In this document: positions 14,141 through 21,306 of the stretch, piece after piece
Layout: the number at the start of each line of letters is the position of its first letter
Position numbering within the stretch: the first letter of the stretch is position 1
Origin: Kiritimatiellia bacterium
GTDB lineage: Bacteria; Verrucomicrobiota; Kiritimatiellia; RFP12; UBA3636
Length of the DNA: 41,417 bases
Assembly (NCBI GenBank): GCA_017457625.1
Contig: JAFTHC010000005.1
Coordinates: 1 to 41,417, forward strand
Direction of reading: 5' to 3'
Position numbers and translations under genes: made by a program
Notes under the pieces: generated by a model
Databases searched by the model: none
Seen by the model: only the letters and a program-made list of their open reading frames with translations
Told to the model about the DNA's origin: nothing

Positions 14141-15900
14141 AGATCACCCGCGAAAAAATCCCCGGCGGCCGCCTCTGGCTCGCCGCCGAGCGCCCGGAAG
14201 CGGACGCCGTCCGGCGCTTCGTCCGGTCGGGCGACGCGTTGCGCCTGCCGCCCGGCTGCCGCATCCCGCACCGCAGCCGCCGCGGCGCGGTCTGGCGCGT
14301 GGACGTCCCCGGCGCGGGCGACTGCGTCCTCAAGGAGTATTCCGTCGTGCGCGACCGGGGCTTCTGGGGGATGGCCGAAAGCGCGTTCAAGCTGCGGTTC
14401 GTCCATCGGGGGCTCCGGACGATGCGGACGGCGTTCGCGCTCCGCGCGGCCGGCGTCCCGACGTTCGAGCCGCTCGCGTTCTGGACCGATTCGCGCGGCG
14501 GCATCCGCAACTTCCTCCTCTACCGCCGCGTCGAAGGGGAAGTCGTCGGCGACCGCTGGATGGGCGAGCTTTCCGCGATCAGCCCGCCCGCGCGGCCGGA
14601 TCCGCCGCTTTCGCGGGACGCCGTCCGGTCGTTTTTCGGGCGCGCCGGCGAACTCGTGCGCCGGATGCACGATGCCGGCTTCGTCCATACCGACCTGCAC
14701 CCGAAGAACTTCGTCACCCCGGATCCGGACGATCCGGCCGCGCCCCTCGCGCTGATCGACCTCGACTCCGCGTATCGCTTCTTCTCGCCCCGGCGCTGGG
14801 CGCGCCCCTTCGCGCCCGGCCGCAGGGCGCGCCATGTCCTGCGCGTCAAGTCGCTGCGCCGGCTCGCGCAGTGCTTCAAGAACGAAGAGCACTCGGCCCT
14901 TCGCGCGTTCGTCCGCGCCTACGCCCGGCGCGATCCGGAGGCGGAGCGCCGCATCCTCGGCCAGCTCCGCTTCTGGCGCGCACGTCCCTGGCACCGCCGG
15001 CTCGACACGCTGTGGGCCCGGATCCTGTTCGATCCGCCCCCGCCGCTTGAGGCGCGCGGACGCCGCGAGCACGACCTCGTCTTCTCGCTCGGCTACGACT
15101 GCAAGTGCTCCCAGTCGCTGCGCCGCGCCGGCCTGCAGCACTTCTCGTATCCCTTCGACTGGCTCACGGGACCGCCGCCCGCGGTCCGCGCGCGCATCCT
15201 CGCGGACGGCTTCCGCGGCTGGTTCGAGCTCTCCGACCTGGACGACCGCGGCCCCGCGCCGTTCAACCGCTTCGCCGCCGTGACGCGCGTCGCCTTCAAC
15301 CGCGTCTCGGGCCTCGAGTTCCGCCACGACTTTCCGCTCGACAAGACCCTCGCCGAAGGCTACGGGGCGGCCGCCGCCAAATACGCCCGCCGCGCGGAGC
15401 GCCTCCTCGCCGCGCTCGAAACGGCCCGCCGCCCGCTCGCCGTCTTCTGCGACGGCTACGGGTGTCCGCCCGTTTCCCTCGCGGAACTGGAGGAAGCGCG
15501 CGCGATTCTCGCCGCGCGCTTCGGCGACAAGATCGAAGTGCTCGGCGTTTTCGACGACCGTCCCGGCGAACCGCACGAAGCGGAGGAGTCGGTTTCCGCG
15601 GACGGCAAGACGACCCGCTGGTCGCTGCCGTGCGGAAAGCGCACGCCCGACGGCACCGTCGTCCGCGACGACGTCGTGTCGCGCTTCCTCGCCGCGCGCG
15701 TCTCGTGCCCCGACCCGCACACGCCCGCGGAGCGGCGCGAGCGCCGCCGCGCCGAGCGCCGCGCCGCCTGCGCCAAATACAAGGCGCGCACGTGGCTCGG
15801 CATGGTCCGCAACAAACTTCTCTTCCGCCGCTACCGGCGCCTGACGCGCCTCCTCCAGAAGAAGGGCATCATCCCCGCCAACCGCCCGGGCTTGCGCTGA
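14137..15900 (+). CDS. Lipopolysaccharide kinase-like domain fused to DUF1796 (papain-like)
   Basis: This 587 aa protein carries two domains. Residues 1-300 match the WaaP/KdkA lipopolysaccharide core kinase family. They have a CVLKEYSVVRDRGFW beta-strand lysine, a long basic AFKLRFVHRGLRTM helix, the catalytic loop HDAGFVHTDLHPKNF, and LIDLDSAYRF in place of DFG. Residues about 310-520 match DUF1796, a predicted papain-like cysteine peptidase: FSLGYDCKCSQSLRRAGL followed by SYPFDWLTGPP, then FNRFAAVTR and FRHDFPLD with conserved His. The C-terminal 60 residues are very basic. The ATGA overlap with the GT90-GT4 gene suggests a coupled pair that builds and phosphorylates a surface glycolipid. 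The activity of DUF1796 is unproven in general, and its fusion to a sugar kinase is striking. Confidence 0.84.
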   Translation: MKITREKIPGGRLWLAAERPEADAVRRFVRSGDALRLPPGCRIPHRSRRGAVWRVDVPGAGDCVLKEYSVVRDRGFWGMAESAFKLRFVHRGLRTMRTAFALRAAGVPTFEPLAFWTDSRGGIRNFLLYRRVEGEVVGDRWMGELSAISPPARPDPPLSRDAVRSFFGRAGELVRRMHDAGFVHTDLHPKNFVTPDPDDPAAPLALIDLDSAYRFFSPRRWARPFAPGRRARHVLRVKSLRRLAQCFKNEEHSALRAFVRAYARRDPEAERRILGQLRFWRARPWHRRLDTLWARILFDPPPPLEARGRREHDLVFSLGYDCKCSQSLRRAGLQHFSYPFDWLTGPPPAVRARILADGFRGWFELSDLDDRGPAPFNRFAAVTRVAFNRVSGLEFRHDFPLDKTLAEGYGAAAAKYARRAERLLAALETARRPLAVFCDGYGCPPVSLAELEEARAILAARFGDKIEVLGVFDDRPGEPHEAEESVSADGKTTRWSLPCGKRTPDGTVVRDDVVSRFLAARVSCPDPHTPAERRERRRAERRAACAKYKARTWLGMVRNKLLFRRYRRLTRLLQKKGIIPANRPGLR

Positions 15901-15910
15901 CCCCGCCACG
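15900..15910 (-). repeat. CGTGGCGGGGT word, copy 6
   Basis: In the 16 nt gap between the LPS-kinase fusion and the RND adaptor, overlapping the last base of the stop codon. Confidence 0.75.
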
Positions 15911-15916
15911 AACGCC

Positions 15917-16987
15917 ATGAAACGAACCGCCCTCTTCCTTTGTCTCGCCGCGGGGCTCGCCGCCGCCCAGGAGCCGGAGGCCGGCAAGGTCTTCGCCGTC
16001 CGCACCGCGCGCCCGCAACGCCGCACGATCGCGCAGACGCTCGTGAAGACCGGCTCGCTGGCCGCGCCCGCGCGGGTCGCGCTCTGCGCCAAGGTCCCCG
16101 GCCGCCTCGCGTCGACCGCGCTGGACGACGGAACCGCCGTCGAAGAAGGCACGCGGGCGGAGAAGGGCGACGCCCTCGCCCGCCTCGACGACCGCGAATA
16201 CCGCATCGCCCGCGATTCCGCCAAGGCCGCCGCGGAGGCGGCGCGCGCGCTGGCGGAGGACGCCGCGCGCGAGTTCGCGCGCACGGAGCGGCTCCGCGCC
16301 TCCGGCGTCGCGACCGAACAGGAGTTCGACGTCGCGCGCTTCGCCCGCGACCGCACCGCCGCCTCGCTCGCGCAGGCCGAAGGCGGCCTCGCGAAGGCGG
16401 AGCTGGACCTGGAAGAGTGCGTCGTGCGCGCGCCGTTCGACGGCGTCGTCGCCGCCAAGCGGCTCCATCCCGGCGCGATGGTCTCGGCCTCGTCCGAGAT
16501 TTTCGAGTTCGTCGCCACCGACCCGCTGCACGCCCTCTTCGAAGTGCCCACCACGGCGCTTCCGCTCCTCAAGCCCGGCGAAACGAAGGTCCGCGTGACG
16601 GTGGACGCGTATCCGGACGAACCGGAGGACCTCGTCGTCGCCGAAGCGTATCCCGCGGCGGACCCCGCCACGCGCACCGTGACCGCCAAGGCGCTGCTGC
16701 CCAATCCCGGCGGCCGCTTCCGCCCCGGCATGTATGCCACGGGCGCCTTCGCGCTCGACGAGCGCGCCGGCGTGCTCGTCGTGCCGTTCGAGGCCGTCCT
16801 GCGCATTCGCGACCGGCGGTGCGTCTACAAGGTCGAAGGCGGCCGGGCGGTGCTCGCCGACGTCGCGACCGGACTCCGCCACGACGACGGCCTCGAAATC
16901 GTCTCCGGCCTTTCCGACGGCGACGAAATCGTCGTCGACGGCCTCCACCGCCTCGCCGACGGCGTCCCGGTCCGCGTCGTGGAGTAG
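15917..16987 (+). CDS. RND efflux periplasmic adaptor (membrane fusion protein)
   Basis: This 356 aa protein has a signal peptide (MKRTALFLCLAAGLAAAQ). It shows the standard adaptor order: beta-barrel start (TARPQRRTIAQTLVKTGSL), lipoyl half (VPGRLASTALDDGTAVEEG...GDALARLDDREY), a short alpha-hairpin rich in Ala/Glu/Arg (residues about 95-160), the second lipoyl half (LEECVVRAPFDGVVAAKRLHPGAMVS) and the membrane-proximal domain (FRPGMYATGAFAL ... VVPFEAVLRIRDRRCVYKVEGG). The signal peptide lacks a lipobox. The pump gene follows 6 nt later. No outer-membrane TolC-type factor is in the window. It lies 16 nt after the LPS-kinase fusion, so it may be part of the same transcript. Confidence 0.93.
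   Translation: MKRTALFLCLAAGLAAAQEPEAGKVFAVRTARPQRRTIAQTLVKTGSLAAPARVALCAKVPGRLASTALDDGTAVEEGTRAEKGDALARLDDREYRIARDSAKAAAEAARALAEDAAREFARTERLRASGVATEQEFDVARFARDRTAASLAQAEGGLAKAELDLEECVVRAPFDGVVAAKRLHPGAMVSASSEIFEFVATDPLHALFEVPTTALPLLKPGETKVRVTVDAYPDEPEDLVVAEAYPAADPATRTVTAKALLPNPGGRFRPGMYATGAFALDERAGVLVVPFEAVLRIRDRRCVYKVEGGRAVLADVATGLRHDDGLEIVSGLSDGDEIVVDGLHRLADGVPVRVVE
16662..16672 (-). repeat. CGTGGCGGGGT word, copy 7
   Basis: Inside the RND adaptor gene, encoding Asp-Pro-Ala-Thr. Confidence 0.75.
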
Positions 16988-16993
16988 CTCGCG

Positions 16994-19900
16994 ATGAAAC
17001 TGTCCGAAACCGGCGTCAAGCGGCCCGTGGCGACGCTGATGGCGTTCGTCGCGACGTTCCTGCTCGGCGCCATCGCCTGGCAGCGCCTCGCGATCGACAT
17101 GATGCCCGAGATCGAGAGCCCCTCGGTCTCGGTCTTCACGCGCTGGGACGGCGCCTCCACGGAGGACGTCGAGCAGCAGATCACGCGCGTGATCGAGAGC
17201 GCGCTCGGTTCGGTCACGGACCTGGACGAAATCACGTCCAGCACGAGCGAGGGCGTTTCGCGCGTGACGTGCAAGTTCAAGTGGGGCACGGAGCTCGGGG
17301 AGGCCGCCAACGACATGCGCGACCTGCTGGAGCGCGCCAAGCGCCGCCTGCCGGACGACGCGGACGACCCGGTGATGTTCAAGTTCAACACCGCCAACAT
17401 GCCGATCCTCGGCTTCTCCGTCACCGCGACCGAAAACGTCGAGAAGCTCGAGGACACGGTGAACGACGACATCGTCGACGTGCTCAAGCGCGTCCCGGGC
17501 GTGGGCACGGCGGAGGCGTTCGGCGGCCTGGAGCGCCAGATCAACGTCTTCCTCGACCCCGCCAGGCTCTCCGCCCACGGCCTTTCCGTCGCCGCCATCG
17601 CGGCGGCGATCGACGCGGACAACCAGACGGAACCGGCCGGCAACGTGAAGATCGGCACGGTCGACTACACGATCCGCGTGCCGGGCGAGTTCGCCACGCC
17701 GGACGAGGTCGGGCTCGTCGTGGTGAAGCGCGACGGCGACAAGGTCGTGCGCGTTTCCGACGTGGCGCGCGTGGAGGACGGCTTCGCGGAGGAGACGCGC
17801 GTCGTGGAGCGCCACGGCCGGGCGGGCATGATGGTCGACGTGCAGAAGCGCTCGGGCGAAAACACGATGGCCGTCGCGCGGCGCGTGATGGACAAGCTTG
17901 GGGAAATCAAACGCAACCTCCCGGCGGACTATTCGATCGACCTGGTGTTCGACACGAGCGACATGATCGGCAAGTCGATCCGCTCGGTCGGCGACACGGT
18001 CGCGTGGGGCGGCCTCTTCGTCGTGCTCGTCACGCTCTTCTTCCTGCGCAGCGTCCGCACGTCGCTCGTCATCGCGCTCACGATCCCCTTCTCGCTCATC
18101 ATCGCGTCGGTCTTCATGTTCCTCAAGGGCTGGACGATCAACCTCATGAGCCTCTCGGCGCTCGCGCTCGCCGTCGGCATGGTCGTGGACAACGCGGTCG
18201 TCGTGCTCGAAAACGTCATCTCCCACGTCTCGCGCGGCGCGTCGCGCCGCGAGGCGGCGATGTCCGGCGCGGACGAGGTCGGCACGGCGATCCTCGCCTC
18301 GACCCTGACGACGATCGTCGTGTTCGTGCCGCTCGTGTTCGTGGACGGCGTCACCGGCATCATGCTCGGGCAGCTCGGCGGCATCGTGACGGCGACGCTC
18401 GTCGCGTCGGTCGTCTGCGCGCTCTGGCTCACGCCGATGCTCGCCTCCCGGCTCCTCGCGCCGCCGCCCTCCGGCCGCGGCGCCTACGCGCGCTTCTACG
18501 CGTGGAGCGACGCGCGTTTCGCGGCGCTGGAGCGCGGCTACGCGCGCCTGCTCGGCGGCGCGCTGCGCGCGCGGTGGGCCGTCGTGCTCGCGGCCGCTCT
18601 CGTGGTCGCGCTCACGGTGCGCGGCTTCGGCACGCTCGGCAGCGAGTTCATGGGCAAGGAGGACACGGGCCAGCTTTCGATCAACTACCAGCTGCCGCTC
18701 AGCACGCGCTACGAGATCACGGCCGAGACCGGCCGCCGCATCCTCGACGTGGCGCGGCGCGTCTGCGGCGAAGGCGCGATCGTCTCGGAGATGCTCCGCG
18801 CCGGCGGCTCGGGCGGATTCGGCGGCGGCGGCGGCTCGCACGCCGGCACGATCCGGCTGCGCCTCGTCGACGCCAAGTTCCGCGACAAGACCGCCGAGGA
18901 ATACGGCCGCGAGATCACGCGCGAGGTGGCGGAATGGCCCGAGGTGGTCAAGGTCTTCTCCAACTCCGGCAACTTCCTCAACCGCATCCTCATGGGCGGC
19001 GGCGCGAACCTGCTCGTCGAAGTCTACGGCTACGACCTGGACAAGACGACCGCCGTGGCCGAACGCATCAAGCGCATCGCCGAAGAAACGCCCGGCTCGC
19101 GCGACGTGCGAGTCTCGCAGGACATGGGCAAGCCGGAGCTCTCGATCGCGATCGACCGCGCCAAGGCCTCGGCGATGGGACTCTCGATGAAGGAAATCAC
19201 GGAGACCGTATCCGCGCTCTTCCAGGGCGACGACGCCTCGCAATACCGCGAGGGCGAGGACGAATACGACGTCACGCTGCGTCTCGACGCGCCCGACCGC
19301 GCCTCGATCGAAGACATCCGCCGCGCCGAACTGCCGCTGCCCGGCGGCGGGCGCGTGCGGCTCGACGCGATCGCGCGCGTCGTCGAGGGAACCGGTCCGG
19401 TGACCATCACGCGCAAGAACCAGCAGCGCGTCGTGAACGTCGAGTTCGACGCGGCGGACGGCCGTCCGGAAGGCGACGTCATGGCCGACGTCCGGCGGCG
19501 GATCGAGTCCGAGATCATGCTCCCCAACGGCGTCTCCGTGGAATACGGCGGCATGATCGAAGAGCAGGAGAAGAGCGAAAAGGCGCTCACGCTCATGATC
19601 GCGCTCGGGATCGTGCTCGTCTACATGGTGATGGCGGCGCAGTTCGAGTCGCTGCTGCATCCGCTGCTCATCATGTTCGCCGTGCCGTTCGCCTTCTCGG
19701 GCGTCGTCGTCGTGCTCGCGCTCACCGGCACGCCGCTCTCCATGTCGGCCTACATCGGCATGGTGCTCCTGGTCGGCGTCGTCGTGAACAACTCGATCGT
19801 GCTCGTGGACTGCGTGAACCGCCTCCGCGCGCGCGGCCGGGCGCTGCGGGAAGCGGTCGTCGACGGCTGCCGCCAGCGCCTGCGCCCGGTGCTGATCACG

Positions 19901-20074
19901 ACCTGCACGACGGTGCTGGGGATGATGCCGATGGCCACCAGCCACGGCGACGGCTCCGCGACCTGGCGCCCGCTGGGCCTCGTGGTCGTCGGCGGCCTCG
20001 CCGTCGCCTCGCTCGTCTCCATGGTCCTCGTCCCCACGCTCTACTACGTCGCCGAGCGCCGCAAGCGCGCCTGA
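16994..20074 (+). CDS. RND multidrug/hydrophobe efflux transporter (HAE1/AcrB type)
   Basis: This 1026 aa protein has the duplicated RND layout: TM1 near residue 15, a large periplasmic loop, TM2-7 (residues about 330-550), a second periplasmic loop and a second six-helix set (residues about 865-1015). The proton-relay helix reads ALALAVGMVVDNAVVVLENV, keeping the Asp with Asn in place of the second Asp of AcrB, as in many HAE1 relatives. The first loop has AcrB-like SVFTRWDGASTEDVEQQI and AFGGLERQINVFLDPARLSAHGLS. A GGSGGFGGGGGS linker sits in the second loop. Substrates are not predictable. It forms a two-gene unit with the adaptor. Confidence 0.95.
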   Translation: MKLSETGVKRPVATLMAFVATFLLGAIAWQRLAIDMMPEIESPSVSVFTRWDGASTEDVEQQITRVIESALGSVTDLDEITSSTSEGVSRVTCKFKWGTELGEAANDMRDLLERAKRRLPDDADDPVMFKFNTANMPILGFSVTATENVEKLEDTVNDDIVDVLKRVPGVGTAEAFGGLERQINVFLDPARLSAHGLSVAAIAAAIDADNQTEPAGNVKIGTVDYTIRVPGEFATPDEVGLVVVKRDGDKVVRVSDVARVEDGFAEETRVVERHGRAGMMVDVQKRSGENTMAVARRVMDKLGEIKRNLPADYSIDLVFDTSDMIGKSIRSVGDTVAWGGLFVVLVTLFFLRSVRTSLVIALTIPFSLIIASVFMFLKGWTINLMSLSALALAVGMVVDNAVVVLENVISHVSRGASRREAAMSGADEVGTAILASTLTTIVVFVPLVFVDGVTGIMLGQLGGIVTATLVASVVCALWLTPMLASRLLAPPPSGRGAYARFYAWSDARFAALERGYARLLGGALRARWAVVLAAALVVALTVRGFGTLGSEFMGKEDTGQLSINYQLPLSTRYEITAETGRRILDVARRVCGEGAIVSEMLRAGGSGGFGGGGGSHAGTIRLRLVDAKFRDKTAEEYGREITREVAEWPEVVKVFSNSGNFLNRILMGGGANLLVEVYGYDLDKTTAVAERIKRIAEETPGSRDVRVSQDMGKPELSIAIDRAKASAMGLSMKEITETVSALFQGDDASQYREGEDEYDVTLRLDAPDRASIEDIRRAELPLPGGGRVRLDAIARVVEGTGPVTITRKNQQRVVNVEFDAADGRPEGDVMADVRRRIESEIMLPNGVSVEYGGMIEEQEKSEKALTLMIALGIVLVYMVMAAQFESLLHPLLIMFAVPFAFSGVVVVLALTGTPLSMSAYIGMVLLVGVVVNNSIVLVDCVNRLRARGRALREAVVDGCRQRLRPVLITTCTTVLGMMPMATSHGDGSATWRPLGLVVVGGLAVASLVSMVLVPTLYYVAERRKRA

Positions 20075-20080
20075 CCGGCC

Positions 20081-20376
20081 GGGCGCGCCGCGCTCAAGGT
20101 CTGCCGCCATCCGGACGATCCCGCCCACGCGGCGGACTGGGAGCGGGAAAAACGCGGCTGGTCGCTCTTCGCGCGCATTCCGCCGCATCCGGGGCTTGTC
20201 CGCGCCGTTAACGGAATGGGTCTGCTCACCTACGAAGTCCGGACGCGGCCGGCCGGAAAAGATTTCTCCGGCTCGACATGGCCCGGGTAGACACCCGGGA
20301 GAAAGTCTTGCGCGCGTCGACAAACGAAGAGTTGGCGAACCTGTTCCGTTCCGACGGCATCGTGGAGCACGGTTGA
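20081..20376 (+). pseudogene. Possible frameshifted gene remnant
   Basis: Directly after the RND stop there is protein-like sequence without a start codon. One frame gives ADWEREKRGW, SLFARIPPHPGLVRAVNG and GLLTYEVRTRPAGK and ends at a stop near 20290. A +1-shifted frame continues coding-like sequence from about 20258 (FLRLDMARVDTREKVLRAS, then NEELANLFRSDGIVEHG) to a TGA at 20374-20376. The two pieces read as one protein broken by a frameshift near 20260, with its 5' part missing. I do not recognise the family. The alternative is chance open frames; a 32-codon ATG frame (20278-20376) also exists. Confidence 0.3.
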
Positions 20377-20589
20377 TCTGCCGCAGCGATCGGGGATTCC
20401 CCTTCCGCGACGACAGGGGACTCACCGGTTTCGATGGACGGGCAGTAAACTTTTATTACGGTCGGACAGCATGTATTTTCAAGTCGTTGCAAGGTGCAAT
20501 CTGCGACGGACGGCGGCCACCATGGTCTCGTCGCGTCTCAAAATCGGGGAACAGTGCAGGCGGGCAAGGATGGCGCAAGGTCCCATGCC
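20377..20589. other. Lower-GC intergenic segment upstream of the toxin-antitoxin pair
   Basis: This 213 nt stretch is more AT-rich than its surroundings and has no gene I can support. It contains two imperfect GGGGA/TCCCC-type repeats (20390-20425) and a sequence resembling the 5' end of a tmRNA starting at 20416. The drop in GC beside a toxin-antitoxin module suggests acquired DNA. Confidence 0.5.
20416..20490 (+). other. tmRNA-like 5' motif (probable fragment)
   Basis: GGGGACT starts at 20416 and GGTTTCGA begins exactly 11 nt later (20427-20434), followed by a GGACGGG and an AT-rich stretch. Bacterial tmRNA 5' domains begin with GGGG and carry GGNTTCGA at this distance. No matching T arm, tag reading frame or CCA end is seen before the antitoxin gene, so this is at best a fragment and may be a coincidence. 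Confidence 0.2.
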
Positions 20590-20619
20590 TTGACATGACA
20601 AACAGACATGATGTATGAT
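20590..20619 (+). promoter_or_regulatory. Leaderless-type promoter of the toxin-antitoxin operon
   Basis: Perfect TTGACA (20590-20595), an 18 nt spacer and TATGAT (20614-20619), ending 8 nt before the antitoxin ATG. It is the closest match to the sigma70 consensus in the window. AbrB-type antitoxins usually bind their own promoter, so autoregulation here is likely. Confidence 0.8.
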
Positions 20620-20627
20620 TTCGTTCC

Positions 20628-20891
20628 ATGAAAACGCATGTGACCACCATCACAGAACGGGGGCAAATCTCCATCCCGGCCGACTTCCGGGCCGAGCTGG
20701 ATCTCCGTCCCGGCCAGAAGCTCCTTTGGAGCACGACCGAGGACCGGGCGCTCCGGCTGACCGTCTGCGAACCGCCGAAGCGGAAGCGGTTCATCGAGGC
20801 CCTCGGCTATGCCCGGACGTTCCGTGAAACCATGCCGACGGCCGAGTGGATGAAACTGCTGCGAGAAGGCGAAGAGGTCGAAGAACCATGA
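20628..20891 (+). CDS. AbrB/SpoVT-type (VapB/MazE-like) antitoxin
   Basis: This 87 aa protein begins with a swapped-hairpin AbrB DNA-binding domain: VTTITERGQISIPADFRAEL followed by LRPGQKLLW and LRLTVCEP. This is the usual N-terminal layout of VapB or MazE antitoxins. The C-terminal 35 residues (ALGYARTFRETMPTAEWMKLL, then an acidic end) are the toxin-binding part. Its stop overlaps the toxin start as ATGA. The promoter leaves only 8 nt between -10 and ATG, so the mRNA is probably leaderless. Confidence 0.92.
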   Translation: MKTHVTTITERGQISIPADFRAELDLRPGQKLLWSTTEDRALRLTVCEPPKRKRFIEALGYARTFRETMPTAEWMKLLREGEEVEEP

Positions 20892-21301
20892 GTTGGCTTG
20901 TCGACACCTGCGTCCTGCTGGACATCGTCGACGGGGACTCGGCCTACGGCCGCGCCTCCGCGCGGACGCTGGACCGCCTTGCCGAGGACGGACTCGAAAT
21001 CTCGCCCGTCACGGCCGTGGAACTTTCCCCGGCCTTCCTCGGCGATTCGGACCGTGAATCGTCGTTTCTCCGCGAACACGGCGTCGAGGTATCGGCCAAC
21101 TGGGACCTGGCCGCGCGCCGGGCGGCCGAGGCGGCCTGGGCGGCGCACGTCCTCGCGCGGCGAAAGGGACTCGCCCCGCACCGCCCCGTCGCCGACGTCC
21201 TGATCGGCGCGCTCGCCCTCCGGCACGAGGGCCTCGTCACCCGCAACCCGGACGGTTTCCGCCGGCTCTACCCGTCGCTCCGGATCGTGGTGCCGTCCTG
21301 A
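20888..21301 (+). CDS. PIN-domain toxin (VapC-like)
   Basis: This 137 aa PIN-domain ribonuclease starts with SWLVDTCVLLDI. The acidic active-site set is intact: Asp6, Glu45 in SPVTAVELS, Asp103 in PVADVLIGALA and Asp122 in TRNPDGFRRLYP. VapC toxins cut tRNA or rRNA when freed from the antitoxin; the target here cannot be predicted. It is coupled to the antitoxin by a 4 nt overlap and ends 5 nt before dnaG. The module therefore lies immediately upstream of the primase gene and may feed transcripts into it. Confidence 0.92.
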   Translation: MSWLVDTCVLLDIVDGDSAYGRASARTLDRLAEDGLEISPVTAVELSPAFLGDSDRESSFLREHGVEVSANWDLAARRAAEAAWAAHVLARRKGLAPHRPVADVLIGALALRHEGLVTRNPDGFRRLYPSLRIVVPS

Positions 21302-21306
21302 GAGAA

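Noticed and set aside
14137-15900. Treating the LPS kinase and DUF1796 parts as two genes split by a sequencing error
   Set aside because: The reading frame is continuous with uniform codon use and there is no internal stop or good internal start with a ribosome site at the junction.
15869-20425. A 1518-codon minus-strand open frame across the RND genes
   Set aside because: His/Asp/Arg-rich repetitive sequence typical of a shadow frame; both RND genes on the plus strand are intact and motif-complete.
20226-20492. A small minus-strand frame (88 codons) with GESP repeats upstream of the toxin-antitoxin pair
   Set aside because: The repeats come from GGGGA/TCCCC DNA repeats; no ribosome site, promoter or family features.
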